Source: Verrucomicrobiia bacterium (GTDB lineage: Bacteria > Verrucomicrobiota > Verrucomicrobiia > CAIQCK01). Taken from it: DNA of 9,135 nucleotides. A program made the position numbers and the translations under genes. The stretch is taken from positions 1 to 9,135 of the forward strand of contig JAOACV010000057.1 of the NCBI GenBank assembly GCA_026417675.1, given 5' to 3'. Positions 1 through 7,675 of the stretch are shown in pieces. The notes under the pieces are model-generated. The model did no database searches and was not told where the DNA came from. It worked only from the letters and a program-made list of their open reading frames with translations. Positions within the stretch are counted from its first letter, which is position 1; every line of letters starts with the position of its first letter.

Positions 1-39
1 GGGTGCGAGCGGGCGCACGCGTGGTTTGAGTCCCACGGA

Positions 40-1086
40 GTGGGCGTCCCGGCCGACGGCGGCGACGCCCGCAAGGTCCGCTTCGGCGCCAAAGAGGCCG
101 TCGCCCTGGCCCGGGAGAAAGCGACCACCGTCGTTACCGGCCGCGGCGCGACCCTGACCGAGCTGCGCGTGCCCGACCGCGACGGCCGGCTTGGCGATAT
201 TGTGCTCGGCTTCGACACCTTGGAGGGCTACCTCGGCAAGAACCCTTACTTCGGCTGCACCGTCGGCCGCTACGCCAATCGCATCGCGAAGGGCCGGTTC
301 ACGCTTGATGGCCGGACCTACACGCTGGCGACCAACAACGGTCCCAACGCGCTGCACGGCGGGTTGAAGGGCTTTGACAAGGTCATCTGGCAGGCCGAGC
401 CGGTCCAGGCCGCCAACGGCGTCGCGGTGAAGTTCACCTACACCAGCCGCGACGGCGAAGAGGGCTATCCCGGCAACCTCACCGCTACGGTGGTCTATAC
501 GCTGACCAACCAGAACGAGCTAAAGCTCGAATACACCGCCACGACCGACAAGGCCACGCCGGTCAACCTGACCAACCACACCTACTTTAACCTCGCCGGC
601 AAGGGCGACATCCTCGGCCACGAATTGATGCTGGCGGCCAGCCATTTCACGCCCGTGGACGCCACGCTCATCCCCACCGGCGAAATCAGGGCCGTCAAAG
701 GCACGCCGATGGATTTCACGAAACCAACCGCCATCGGCGCTCGCATCGCCCAAGTCGGCGGCGACCCAGCCGGCTACGACCACAACTACTGTCTTAACAG
801 CGGCGGCAAGCGCATGGCTCTCGCCGCGCGCGTCACCGAACCAGGCAGCGGCCGCGTGCTGGAGATTTACACCGACCAGCCGGGCATCCAGTTCTACTCC
901 GGCAACTTCCTCGACGGGAGCATCACGGGCAAAGCCGGCCAGGTTTACCAGAAGCATTTCGGTTTCTGCCTCGAGACGCAGCACTACCCCGATTCGCCCA
1001 ACCACGCCAACTTCCCGTCCACGATTCTGCGCCCCGGCAAGACCTACCGCACGGTGACGGTGCACAAGTTCTCGACCAAGAAGTAA
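40..1086 (+). CDS. galM: Aldose 1-epimerase (mutarotase), GalM type; 5' end uncertain
   Basis: Interconverts the alpha and beta anomers of aldoses such as galactose and glucose, feeding the Leloir pathway and other sugar catabolism. The 348-residue product has the family's conserved landmarks: GATLTEL followed by VPDRDG near 36-48, GRYANRI with Arg81, LHGG with His106, NLTNHTYFNL with the catalytic acid His180, GYDHNY with Asp247, and the catalytic base Glu312 in CLETQHYPDSPNH. Length is normal for the family. The start is not settled: the GTG at 40 has only a GGAG abutting it, and the frame stays open to the left edge, so the true start, possibly with a signal peptide, may be upstream. Residues 15-36 are short and divergent compared with the usual first beta strands (FG to GATLT is about 20 residues, whereas I expect 30 or more). 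It converges on der, so it is not part of that operon. The family is secure; substrate preference is unknown. Confidence 0.93.
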   Translation: MGVPADGGDARKVRFGAKEAVALAREKATTVVTGRGATLTELRVPDRDGRLGDIVLGFDTLEGYLGKNPYFGCTVGRYANRIAKGRFTLDGRTYTLATNNGPNALHGGLKGFDKVIWQAEPVQAANGVAVKFTYTSRDGEEGYPGNLTATVVYTLTNQNELKLEYTATTDKATPVNLTNHTYFNLAGKGDILGHELMLAASHFTPVDATLIPTGEIRAVKGTPMDFTKPTAIGARIAQVGGDPAGYDHNYCLNSGGKRMALAARVTEPGSGRVLEIYTDQPGIQFYSGNFLDGSITGKAGQVYQKHFGFCLETQHYPDSPNHANFPSTILRPGKTYRTVTVHKFSTKK

Positions 1087-1140
1087 CGCGCCGCGCACGC
1101 CGCCGTTGTGCCGGGCGAGGCTAGGGGACGGACATTCGAT

Positions 1141-1203
1141 CCTGTTCTCCGTCAGAAGCCGCGCCCTCTGGGTCGTGGAACAGCCCCCGAACCTGTTCTC
1201 CGT
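1141..1203. repeat. 12-bp direct repeat pair in the galM/der convergent gap
   Basis: The 12-mer CCTGTTCTCCGT occurs at 1141-1152 and again, identically, at 1192-1203, 51 bp apart. Extending left by four bases gives 15 of 16 matches (CGAT against CGAA before the 12-mer). The pair lies between the 3' ends of two convergent genes, where coding constraint does not explain it. It could be a small repeat family, part of a 3'-end structure, or chance. Confidence 0.6.
1178..1198. terminator. Weak stem-loop between convergent galM and der
   Basis: GAACAG (1178-1183) and CTGTTC (1193-1198) form a perfect 6-bp stem with a 9-nt loop. It sits about 90 nt after the galM stop and about 40 nt after the der stop, so it could act on both transcripts. 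There is no T-run on either side, so it is not a canonical intrinsic terminator. The right arm lies inside the second copy of the 12-bp direct repeat. The terminator role is inferred only from position. Confidence 0.25.
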
Positions 1204-1240
1204 AAATGACCGGCCGACACACCGCGCCACCGGAACTCTT

Positions 1241-2650
1241 CTATCCGCCGGGCAGGTGCCTCCGCTGAGCCTGTTTCTTGCCCGTGCGAATCGGCTCGAT
1301 GGTCCGCTCGCGCTGACGGCCGCTGATGACGATCGGGCAGCCCTCGAAGCCGAACGCGGCGCGCAATTTGTCGGCGAGGTATTTGCGGTAGCTGTCGCTG
1401 AACGCGGCGGGCGTGTTCACAAACGTCAGGATGCGCGGCGGGCGCGTGCCGGTCTGCGTGGCGTAGTAAAACTTCAGCCGGTGGCCCGCCCGCAAGGGCG
1501 GCTGGCGCGTCGCGACGGCGTCGGCGAGCACGCGGTTGAGCAGGCCGGTCGTGATGGTCTGGTTGAGCTGGCAGTCCACCTCGCGAATGACCGACAGCAA
1601 CCGGCTCATGCCCTGGCCGCTCTTGGCGGAGATGAACCCCACCGGCGCGAAATCGAGGAAGAAGAGCAACCGGCGCAATTCCGCGATGAATTTCTTCTGC
1701 ACCTTCTCGCCGATAAGGTCCCACTTGTTGACAGCGATGACGCAGCCCTTGTGCGCCGCGAGAATCAGCCCGCCGATCTTCTTGTCCTGCGCGCTGACGC
1801 CGAAGGACGCGTCCAGCACGAGGATCGCGAGGTCGCAGCGTTCGATGCTTTTCTCGGCGCGGCGCACGCTGAAGAACTCCACCGAGGTGTCCACCTTGCG
1901 GCGCGGACGAATGCCCGCGGTGTCAATGAGCACATACCGCCGCGTCTCGCCGCCCGCTTCGACCGTGAACGGCACGTCCACCGCGTCGCGCGTGGTGCCG
2001 GGCACTTCGCTGACGATGACGCGGTCCTCGCGCACGAGGCGGTTGACGAGCGAGGACTTGCCGACATTGGGGCGGCCGACGATGGCAATCTTGAGAGGTG
2101 AGGAGGTGGTTGAGGGTTGAGGGTCAAGGGTTGACGGTTCGATTGGCGGCAACAGCGAGACGGCTTCGTCAAGGAGTTCCGCGACGCCGCCGCCTTGGAT
2201 GGCGCTGACGGGAAAGACGTGCTTGAAACCCAGGGGCAGGAAATCGGCGAGCAGGTTCTCCTGCTGTAGATTGTCCACCTTATTGACGGCCAGAAAGACC
2301 GGCTTGCCGCTAGCGCGCAGCAAACGCGCCACCTCCTCGTCGAGCGGCATGACGCCGTCGCGGGCGTCCACGACGAGCACGATCAGCGCGGCATCCTGAA
2401 TGGCCACGTCGGCCTGCCGGCGCATGGCAGCGATGATGTCGTCGGGGGCGCGCTCGCCCTTAACCAAGCCGATGCCGCCGGTGTCAATCACCGTGAACGG
2501 CACGCCGCGCCATTCGGCCTCGGCACTGATGCGGTCGCGGGTGATGCCCGGCTCGTCGTGGACGATGGCGATGCGCTTGCCGACGATGCGGTTGAACAGC
2601 GCGCTCTTGCCGACGTTGGGGCGGCCGACGATGGCGATGACGGGGCGCAT
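1241..2650 (-). CDS. der: Ribosome-assembly GTPase Der (EngA), double G-domain
   Basis: Essential GTPase that binds the 50S subunit and is needed for its late maturation; acts in the cytoplasm. The 469-residue protein has the diagnostic tandem G domains. G domain 1 has GRPNVGKS at 9-16, DTGG at 56-59 and NKVD at 123-126. G domain 2 has GRPNVGKS at 192-199, DTAG at 243-246 and NKWD at 308-311. A C-terminal KH-like domain covers roughly 357-445, followed by a basic tail. The linker between the G domains (about 165-186) is rich in Pro, Ser and Thr and is encoded by a degenerate 7-bp repeat. The ATG lies 9 bp after the pgsA stop. Its only Shine-Dalgarno candidate is AGG within the pgsA stop codon context (TAGG), 8 nt before the ATG, which suggests coupled translation. 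It is the last gene of the gltX-pgsA-der run. Identification is secure. Confidence 0.98.
   Translation of the reverse strand: MRPVIAIVGRPNVGKSALFNRIVGKRIAIVHDEPGITRDRISAEAEWRGVPFTVIDTGGIGLVKGERAPDDIIAAMRRQADVAIQDAALIVLVVDARDGVMPLDEEVARLLRASGKPVFLAVNKVDNLQQENLLADFLPLGFKHVFPVSAIQGGGVAELLDEAVSLLPPIEPSTLDPQPSTTSSPLKIAIVGRPNVGKSSLVNRLVREDRVIVSEVPGTTRDAVDVPFTVEAGGETRRYVLIDTAGIRPRRKVDTSVEFFSVRRAEKSIERCDLAILVLDASFGVSAQDKKIGGLILAAHKGCVIAVNKWDLIGEKVQKKFIAELRRLLFFLDFAPVGFISAKSGQGMSRLLSVIREVDCQLNQTITTGLLNRVLADAVATRQPPLRAGHRLKFYYATQTGTRPPRILTFVNTPAAFSDSYRKYLADKLRAAFGFEGCPIVISGRQRERTIEPIRTGKKQAQRRHLPGG
2108..2142. repeat. Degenerate heptanucleotide repeat (GGTTGAG-like, 5 units) inside der
   Basis: Read on the + strand, five consecutive 7-mers are GGTTGAG, GGTTGAG, GGTCAAG, GGTTGAC and GGTTCGA, the last one eroded. 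They encode part of the Pro/Ser/Thr linker between the two G domains of Der. G-tracts at 2114-2116, 2121-2123, 2128-2130 and 2136-2137 recur every 7 bases, giving some G-quadruplex potential on the der template strand. Because the unit is 7 bp, gain or loss of one unit would break the frame. Confidence 0.8.
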
Positions 2651-2659
2651 CGGGCGGAC

Positions 2660-3232
2660 CTAGAGTTTCGCGGTGATGGCGCTGTTGAGCTGGCGCGCGC
2701 CGTCGAACAGATACCAGATGAACGAGCCGGCGGTGAAAACGGCGGCGGCGTAAAGCGGCCAGTTCAACGCCGGCGGCGGGATCTTCAGCATCACGCAACC
2801 GAGCGTGACCATTTGCAGGAGCGTGGCGATCTTGCTGATGAGTCGCGGCTTGACCTTGACCTCGCCGACAACGACGTGGATCAACAGCGCGCCGGCCAGC
2901 AGCAGCACGGCGCGGCTCACGACCAGGATCGGAAACCACAGCGGCAACTTCGGCAAGACCTGGCCGGGGTTAAACGCGAGGAAAATCACGGTGGTCATCA
3001 GCAACAGCTTGTCGGCGATGGGGTCGAGCACGCGGCCAAGTTGCGACTGCTGGTTGAACTGGCGCGCAATGAACCCGTCCACAGCGTCGCTGAGCGAGGC
3101 GACCACGAAAATCCAAAACGCCAGCACCCGATGCCAATCCGCATAGCCTGCCGCGTAGTAGATGAGTTGCGACAGGCAGACCGGCACCAACAGGATGCGC
3201 AGGATGGTGATCTTGGTGGCGAGGGTCAACAT
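2660..3232 (-). CDS. pgsA: CDP-diacylglycerol--glycerol-3-phosphate 3-phosphatidyltransferase
   Basis: Integral inner-membrane enzyme that makes phosphatidylglycerophosphate from CDP-diacylglycerol and glycerol-3-phosphate, the committed step to phosphatidylglycerol and cardiolipin. The 190-residue protein has the full CDP-alcohol phosphotransferase signature with exact spacing: Asp49, Asp52-Gly53, Ala56-Arg57, Gly66, Asp70 and Asp74. It also has several hydrophobic segments (about 8-28, 35-48, 76-90, 97-122, 135-150 and 158-176), consistent with the six-helix fold. Length is typical. The ATG is 18 bp after the gltX stop, with no strong Shine-Dalgarno, so expression probably depends on the upstream gene. 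Other family members (phosphatidylserine or cardiolipin synthases of the same fold) are possible, but the N-terminal TLATKITILRILLVP pattern and length favour PgsA. Confidence 0.93.
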   Translation of the reverse strand: MLTLATKITILRILLVPVCLSQLIYYAAGYADWHRVLAFWIFVVASLSDAVDGFIARQFNQQSQLGRVLDPIADKLLLMTTVIFLAFNPGQVLPKLPLWFPILVVSRAVLLLAGALLIHVVVGEVKVKPRLISKIATLLQMVTLGCVMLKIPPPALNWPLYAAAVFTAGSFIWYLFDGARQLNSAITAKL

Positions 3233-3250
3233 GGAACGTCCAGTGGCTGG

Positions 3251-4606
3251 TCAGTCGAATTGGAGATGTTCCCGCGCGGCGGCCAGACGCTGGAGCACGC
3301 GGTTCTTGCCGAGGACTTCCAGCATGTGGAAAAGGCTGGGGCCGATTGCCTTGCCGCTGACGGCGACGCGGCAGGGGTGAATCAGCGCGGCGGGCTTCAC
3401 GCCGAGCGATTTCGCCAGATCGCGCAACGCCGCGTCGAGCGCCGTGTGCGTCCAATCGCTGACCCTCGCGAAACAGCCGCGCAGTTTCTCCAACAGGTCC
3501 CACGCTTGCGGCTGGCCGCCAAAGGTCTTCGCCACGGCCTCCGCGTCCGTCGGAAAATCCTCGCGGAAGAAAAACACCGTCCACTCCGGCAACTCGCTGA
3601 AGAGCTTCGGTTTGCCTTGCACAATGGCGAGCACGCGGCGGACATAATCCTCCGGCTGGCCTTCCAACAGTCCGGCCTTTGCGAGGAACGGCCGACCCAG
3701 TTCGACAAACCGTTCCGGCGGCAGCTTCATCATGTATTGGCCCTGCATCCAGTGCAGCTTGTCTTGGTCGAACCGCGCGTTGTGGCGCTGGACCTGCGGC
3801 AGGTCAAACCGCTCGACCATCTGGTCCAGACTGAGGATTTCCACGTCGCTCTTGGGCGACCAGCCGAGCAGACAGAGAAAATTGCGCACCGCCTCGGGCG
3901 CATAGCCGGCGTTGATGTATTCATGCAGCGCCGCGCCCTTGTCGCTCTTGCTCATCTTCGAGCCGTCGGCGTTCAGGATCAACGGGATGTGCGCGAACTT
4001 CGGCGGCTCGGCACCGAGCGCGCGGTAGAGCGCGATGTGCTTGGGCGTGTTGGAGAGATGGTCCTCGCCGCGGATGATGTGGGTGATCCGCATCTCGATG
4101 TCGTCCACAACGTTGACGAGGTGGAACACCGGCGCGCCGTCGCTGCGCACGATCACAAAATCGGGGTCGCGCATCTCGGTGTCGTTGAGCGGGCGGGTGA
4201 CGTTGCCGCAAATGAGGTCGGGCACGGTGACCGGCTCGCGGGTCATGCGGAACTTGATGACCGTGCCGCCGCGCTCCTTGTCCTCGAACTCGTAGGCGGC
4301 CTTCGAGTCCAGAAGCCGCTGCACGTAGCGCCGGTGGATGTCCTTGCGCTGGCTTTGGAAATACGGCCCGTGCGGGCCGCCGCGATCGGGTCCCTCGTCC
4401 CAGTCCAGACCCAGCCATCGCAAACCGTCGGTGATGACCTGCACCGCCTCCTCGACATGCCGGTCCTGGTCGGTGTCCTCGATTCGCAACACGAACGTCC
4501 CGCCCGTGTGCCGGGCGTAAAGAAAGTTAAACAGCGCCGTCCGCGCTCCTCCGATGTGGAGAAACCCGGTTGGCGACGGCGCAAATCGGACGCGAACACT
4601 GCTCAT
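3251..4606 (-). CDS. gltX: Glutamyl-tRNA synthetase (class I), lacking the zinc-binding module
   Basis: Charges tRNA with glutamate in the cytoplasm, with ATP as co-substrate. The 451-residue product begins with RFAPSPTGFLHIGGARTAL; the HIGH-type motif HIGG is at 17-20 and KMSKS at 217-221. LRIEDTD (40-46) and RGEDHLSNTPKH (179-190) are typical of GluRS. The ATG at 4606 is preferred because the family starts a few residues before this motif; an in-frame GTG at 4681 would add 25 atypical residues. The segment between Ala103-Tyr105 and the Val-Ile-Lys-Phe strand near 116 is only about 10 residues. In E. coli GluRS the equivalent is about 40 and carries the Cys zinc ligands, none of which is present here. 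No clear Shine-Dalgarno precedes the ATG. It is the first gene of the probable gltX-pgsA-der operon. Whether it is discriminating or also charges tRNA-Gln cannot be read from the sequence. Confidence 0.96.
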   Translation of the reverse strand: MSSVRVRFAPSPTGFLHIGGARTALFNFLYARHTGGTFVLRIEDTDQDRHVEEAVQVITDGLRWLGLDWDEGPDRGGPHGPYFQSQRKDIHRRYVQRLLDSKAAYEFEDKERGGTVIKFRMTREPVTVPDLICGNVTRPLNDTEMRDPDFVIVRSDGAPVFHLVNVVDDIEMRITHIIRGEDHLSNTPKHIALYRALGAEPPKFAHIPLILNADGSKMSKSDKGAALHEYINAGYAPEAVRNFLCLLGWSPKSDVEILSLDQMVERFDLPQVQRHNARFDQDKLHWMQGQYMMKLPPERFVELGRPFLAKAGLLEGQPEDYVRRVLAIVQGKPKLFSELPEWTVFFFREDFPTDAEAVAKTFGGQPQAWDLLEKLRGCFARVSDWTHTALDAALRDLAKSLGVKPAALIHPCRVAVSGKAIGPSLFHMLEVLGKNRVLQRLAAAREHLQFD

Positions 4607-4616
4607 GAGGCGCGCG

Positions 4617-4646
4617 AATCTATCAGCCCCTCGCGCGACGGCGCAA
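4617..4646 (-). promoter_or_regulatory. Candidate gltX operon promoter (extended -10)
   Basis: On the minus strand, TGATAGATT (4625 down to 4617) reads as an extended -10 (TG-n-TAGATT, 4 of 6 in the hexamer). A poor -35 match, TTGCGC (4646-4641), lies 18 nt upstream. The -10 ends 10 nt before the gltX ATG, so transcription would start about 4 nt before it, giving a nearly leaderless message. This agrees with the absence of a Shine-Dalgarno, but the match is weak in GC-rich DNA. Confidence 0.3.
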
Positions 4647-4753
4647 GAGAGGATGCAAACCCGGATGCCATCGGCGCACACCCCCGAATCCTCCGCGGCA
4701 CCAATCGTGGCAGCAAGGTTTGACGCGATGGTTCGATCCGCAAACAGCGACTA

Positions 4754-4769
4754 GGAAACGCCCCTTTCC
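4754..4769. terminator. Short stem-loop after the rhamnosidase stop
   Basis: GGAAA (4754-4758) and TTTCC (4765-4769) form a 5-bp stem with a 6-nt loop, a few bases downstream of the TGA of the minus-strand rhamnosidase gene. No T-tract follows. The stem is short and could be chance; only its position suggests a role in ending that transcript before gltX. Confidence 0.15.
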
Positions 4770-4773
4770 GCCT

Positions 4774-7557
4774 TCACTTCGCAGCGGCGGCAAAGCTCAT
4801 CGGCCCCAACTCCAACCGCACCGGGCCGAGCAGGCCCGACGGCATCAGAGGGTCTTTCGGCGAAAAGCCGAGGAACGGCCGTTTCGCAGGTTCGGGGAGG
4901 AACCTGACGTTGGTCCTAGTGATGCGCTTGTTTTCCGGCAGGCCGGCGTCGCCGATGAGGCGGTTGACCCAAGTGTTGGTGACGGCGATTTCCAGCTCGT
5001 TCTTGCCGGGCTTCACCACGCGGGTGAGGTCCACGCTCCATGGGGCGGTCCACACGACGCCGAGGTTCTGGCCGTTGAGGCGGACTTCGGCGATGCACTT
5101 GACCTCGCCCAGACAGAGGCGGACGGAGCGCCTGGCTTGCTGCGCGGTCAACTCAAAGCTCTTTCGATACGTCGCGGTGCCGGAGAAGAACTTGATGCCG
5201 TCGTCGGGATGCTGGTTCCACGCGATGAGCTTCTCAAACTCCGCCGAGGCGGGCGCGCCCCGACCCGGCTCGAAGCTCACATGCCAGGGGCCGGTCAGCG
5301 CGATCTCGGTCGGCGGCGGCGGCGGCGCGGTCTGTCGCGGCATGTCGGCGGTGCGAAAGACGACGAACACCGAGCCGTTCTCCGGCAGCGTAAGCGTGAC
5401 GACCGTCCGCTCGTCATACGTGTGGCGCCAGTTGGCCGCGGCGCTAATCTTGCCGGTGACGGGGTCCCACAACTCCGGTTTCTTGTCTATCACGCGGAAG
5501 GTGCATTCGGCGGTGCCCTTGCCGGCTACGAAGTAGATGTCGGTGTAACCGTCGCGTCGGTGCGTCCAGTCGAATGGCCCCTCGAAATCTGGAAGGAGGC
5601 GCTTGGCGTCCATCGCTTCTTCGAAGCTCGACGGCTTTGCCCAAAGCGGGTCAGCCATGCTCTGGACCATTTTGTCGGAAGCGGGGTAGTTCGACAGACC
5701 GACGGCGCGCGATGGCTTGCGTTGGCCGAGCACGACCGCGACGCCGCTGGCCCGGCACCCGGCGATCTTGCGGAGCGCCGCGGGCGCAATCACCTCTTCG
5801 TCGAGGTCCACCACCATCACGCGGTTGGTCATGCCGGGCGGGGTCACGAGATTGCCGCCGGCGGCATACGCGCGATCCACCAACACTTCTGTCGAGTAGA
5901 GATCGTAATTGAAGCCCTTGGGCAGCCGCAGCGTGGCGCGCTCGCTCCAGTTGGTGCCACGGCCCCAGTGTTGATATGGCTTGTCGCCGATATAGACTGC
6001 CACGTCCACCACCGGCACGCCCTGTCGCAGCATGAACTGGCAGCGCGCCAGATAGTCAATAAACGCCCGCGCCTGCGGAAACCACGTGACGTTCGGGTTA
6101 AGGTGCGTGCCGGCGAAATACTCGATGCCCGGCTTGCCAAACTGCGCCGGCGACGCCGTGAAGGTGTGCCAGATGAAATGATTAATGCCGTCGCAGAACG
6201 CGAGGTCGCCGAACGGTTTCAGCACCGCGGGATAGGCCGACCAGTGCTGCACCATGTGCGTAAACGCCTCCGTCGCCGCCAGCCGCCGGCCGTAAATGTG
6301 CGCCGCCATCGCCGGCGGGCGGTTCATCTCTTGCGGACGTTTGGATCCCGGCGCGAACCAAAACTCGCCCTGCGGCATGTCCGTGCGACCAAGGAATGAA
6401 AGCTGGTCCGCCTCCGCGAACGCCGCGAATTTGCGGTTCCACGGGCCGCCCGATTCGGCGTGCCATTTCAACCCCGCCTTCTCGCACAACGCCCGCATCT
6501 TGCCGTAGAAGTTGTCGCGGAAACATTCGGCGAGCGTCTTGTAGTAGTCGCGCAGGAACCGCTCCGTCTCGTCGGCCTTCTTCACGGTGAACCCCGCCAG
6601 CGCCGGCAACCATAGACGCAGCGGGTAACCGCGTCGCCGCGCAAACTCCTGCTCGAACCCGCGCGTCCATGTCGGGATCGCACCCTCCCAACTGACACTG
6701 TAGAAGTGCGTCAGCGTCTTGCCTGCCAGCGGGCCGGCGGCCTCCAAGATCGGTTTGGCCATCCGCTCGAAGTGTCGCTCCACCGCCTCCGGGTCGAGCA
6801 CGTCCACGTCATGCTCGGTGACACGCTGCCCGTGGTGGGCCGGGTCGCCCTCCATCGTCATATAACCGAATCGCAGCAGCGTCCACCGCCCCCTCGGCAC
6901 ATCCATCGTGAGTTGTGCCTGCTTGTTCACCCGCGGGGTGAGGTCCACGACCTCTGTCACCACCGGTTGCGAGCCGGGTTTGGACGCCACCTCCTGCCAC
7001 TGGTCGAAAAGCTTCGCGGACGCATCGTCGTGCCGCACGCCGATCACGCCGATGTCCCAAAACCGTTTCCCTGCCGGTTTCTTCAGCTCGAAACTGAACT
7101 TCGGCCCCTTCACCTCCGTCGCGGTCCAGACAAGCTTTTTGGGCACGTCGTCACCTACCGCCCACGGCCCTTTGAGCGCGCCGGCGCAACTGCTGAGGTT
7201 GACGCTGACCTCCAGCCCCAGCTTGCCCGCTTTTTCGATGGCGAGTTTGAGCATCCGCCGCCACTCCGCGCTCATGAACTCCATCTTGACCGGCACCGGC
7301 CCGATGTGGTCGTCGTGATACCCGCGGGCGTCGAACATCAGCAGCCCGCCAAAACCCGCCTGCTTCATCGCTTCGAGGTCGCGCGTGATGGTTTTCTCGT
7401 CCACGTTGCCGTTGACCCACCACCAATACACCCACGGCCTGTCCGCGTCGGGCACGTTGCGGAAATTTTGGTCGAGGCTGGCCGGCTGGTCGGCGCGCGC
7501 CCATGCGGCGGCGCCCCAGACAAGAAGGACGGCCAGTTTCCATGTGGTTGCGTTCAT
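4774..7557 (-). CDS. Secreted GH106-like alpha-L-rhamnosidase with C-terminal beta-sandwich
   Basis: Probable exported glycoside hydrolase that removes terminal alpha-L-rhamnose from plant or algal polysaccharides or glycosides. The 927-residue protein starts with a signal peptide (MNATTWK, a hydrophobic core, then Ala-Arg-Ala, likely cut after residue 22). The GH106-style N-terminus follows: [13 protein letters not shown] near 40-52, then a [18 protein letters not shown] strand and helix. Candidate active-site carboxylates are Glu291 (SWEG), Glu368 (HAESGG) and Glu430 (ATEAF), with [10 protein letters not shown] near 457-466. A five-proline linker (745-749) leads to a galactose-binding-like jelly roll (about 750-920, with [14 protein letters not shown]). 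Start: the ATG at 7557 has GAGAGGAG 7 nt upstream; the adjacent ATG at 7560 is nearly as good. A TTG at 7641 extends the frame but would put a charged tail before the signal peptide. Family assignment is from motif memory; rhamnose specificity is inferred. Confidence 0.85.
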   Translation of the reverse strand: MNATTWKLAVLLVWGAAAWARADQPASLDQNFRNVPDADRPWVYWWWVNGNVDEKTITRDLEAMKQAGFGGLLMFDARGYHDDHIGPVPVKMEFMSAEWRRMLKLAIEKAGKLGLEVSVNLSSCAGALKGPWAVGDDVPKKLVWTATEVKGPKFSFELKKPAGKRFWDIGVIGVRHDDASAKLFDQWQEVASKPGSQPVVTEVVDLTPRVNKQAQLTMDVPRGRWTLLRFGYMTMEGDPAHHGQRVTEHDVDVLDPEAVERHFERMAKPILEAAGPLAGKTLTHFYSVSWEGAIPTWTRGFEQEFARRRGYPLRLWLPALAGFTVKKADETERFLRDYYKTLAECFRDNFYGKMRALCEKAGLKWHAESGGPWNRKFAAFAEADQLSFLGRTDMPQGEFWFAPGSKRPQEMNRPPAMAAHIYGRRLAATEAFTHMVQHWSAYPAVLKPFGDLAFCDGINHFIWHTFTASPAQFGKPGIEYFAGTHLNPNVTWFPQARAFIDYLARCQFMLRQGVPVVDVAVYIGDKPYQHWGRGTNWSERATLRLPKGFNYDLYSTEVLVDRAYAAGGNLVTPPGMTNRVMVVDLDEEVIAPAALRKIAGCRASGVAVVLGQRKPSRAVGLSNYPASDKMVQSMADPLWAKPSSFEEAMDAKRLLPDFEGPFDWTHRRDGYTDIYFVAGKGTAECTFRVIDKKPELWDPVTGKISAAANWRHTYDERTVVTLTLPENGSVFVVFRTADMPRQTAPPPPPTEIALTGPWHVSFEPGRGAPASAEFEKLIAWNQHPDDGIKFFSGTATYRKSFELTAQQARRSVRLCLGEVKCIAEVRLNGQNLGVVWTAPWSVDLTRVVKPGKNELEIAVTNTWVNRLIGDAGLPENKRITRTNVRFLPEPAKRPFLGFSPKDPLMPSGLLGPVRLELGPMSFAAAAK

Positions 7558-7564
7558 CATTCGA

Positions 7565-7572
7565 CTCCTCTC
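7565..7572 (-). promoter_or_regulatory. Ribosome binding site of the rhamnosidase gene
   Basis: Minus-strand GAGAGGAG is a strong anti-16S match, with 7 nt to the ATG at 7557 and 4 nt to the ATG at 7560. It decides the start in favour of the signal-peptide methionine over the upstream TTG. It is the only strong Shine-Dalgarno in the window; dnaE, gltX, pgsA and der have weak or none. Confidence 0.75.
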
Positions 7573-7610
7573 GAAATCACGCTCTTCTGCGGCTGTGCTT
7601 GCCACCCTAC

Positions 7611-7641
7611 TTTGTAACGCCAGCTCACCGGCCATTGTCAA
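7611..7641 (-). promoter_or_regulatory. Candidate promoter for the rhamnosidase gene
   Basis: A perfect -35 hexamer TTGACA lies on the minus strand at 7641-7636. The best -10 candidate, TACAAA (7616-7611, 4 of 6), is 19 nt downstream, longer than the usual 16-18. It would give a leader of about 45-50 nt containing the Shine-Dalgarno. The non-ideal spacing suggests a weak or activator-dependent promoter, which would suit an inducible polysaccharide enzyme. That last step is inference. Confidence 0.4.
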
Positions 7642-7675
7642 TGATACTTCCGTTGGACAACCCGCTCTTGATGGT

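Noticed and set aside
1106..2101. A 331-codon + strand frame spanning the galM/der gap and the 3' half of der
   Set aside because: Most of it is antisense to the Der second G domain and KH domain, and no ribosome binding site or known domain is visible.
4607..4681. N-terminal extension of GluRS to the GTG at 4681
   Set aside because: The family begins only a few residues before RFAPSPTG; the extra 25 residues match nothing recognisable.
2558..4723. A 721-codon open frame on the + strand across pgsA and gltX
   Set aside because: It runs antisense to two securely identified genes. Its product is rich in Arg, Ala, Asp, His and Glu with no recognisable domain, as expected of a mirror frame in GC-rich coding DNA.
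5311..5325. (CGG)n trinucleotide repeat within the rhamnosidase gene
   Set aside because: It simply encodes the five-proline linker before the C-terminal beta-sandwich. Triplet runs for Pro linkers are ordinary in GC-rich genomes and keep the frame.
4720..6399. A 559-codon open frame on the + strand opposite the rhamnosidase gene
   Set aside because: It is antisense to a gene with signal peptide, family motifs and a good ribosome binding site; the composition is low-complexity Arg/His/Ala-rich and shows no motif.
7558..7641. N-terminal extension of the rhamnosidase to the TTG at 7641
   Set aside because: The TTG is the first half of the perfect -35 hexamer, the added residues are charged and precede a normal signal peptide, and the strong Shine-Dalgarno is placed for the ATG at 7557/7560.
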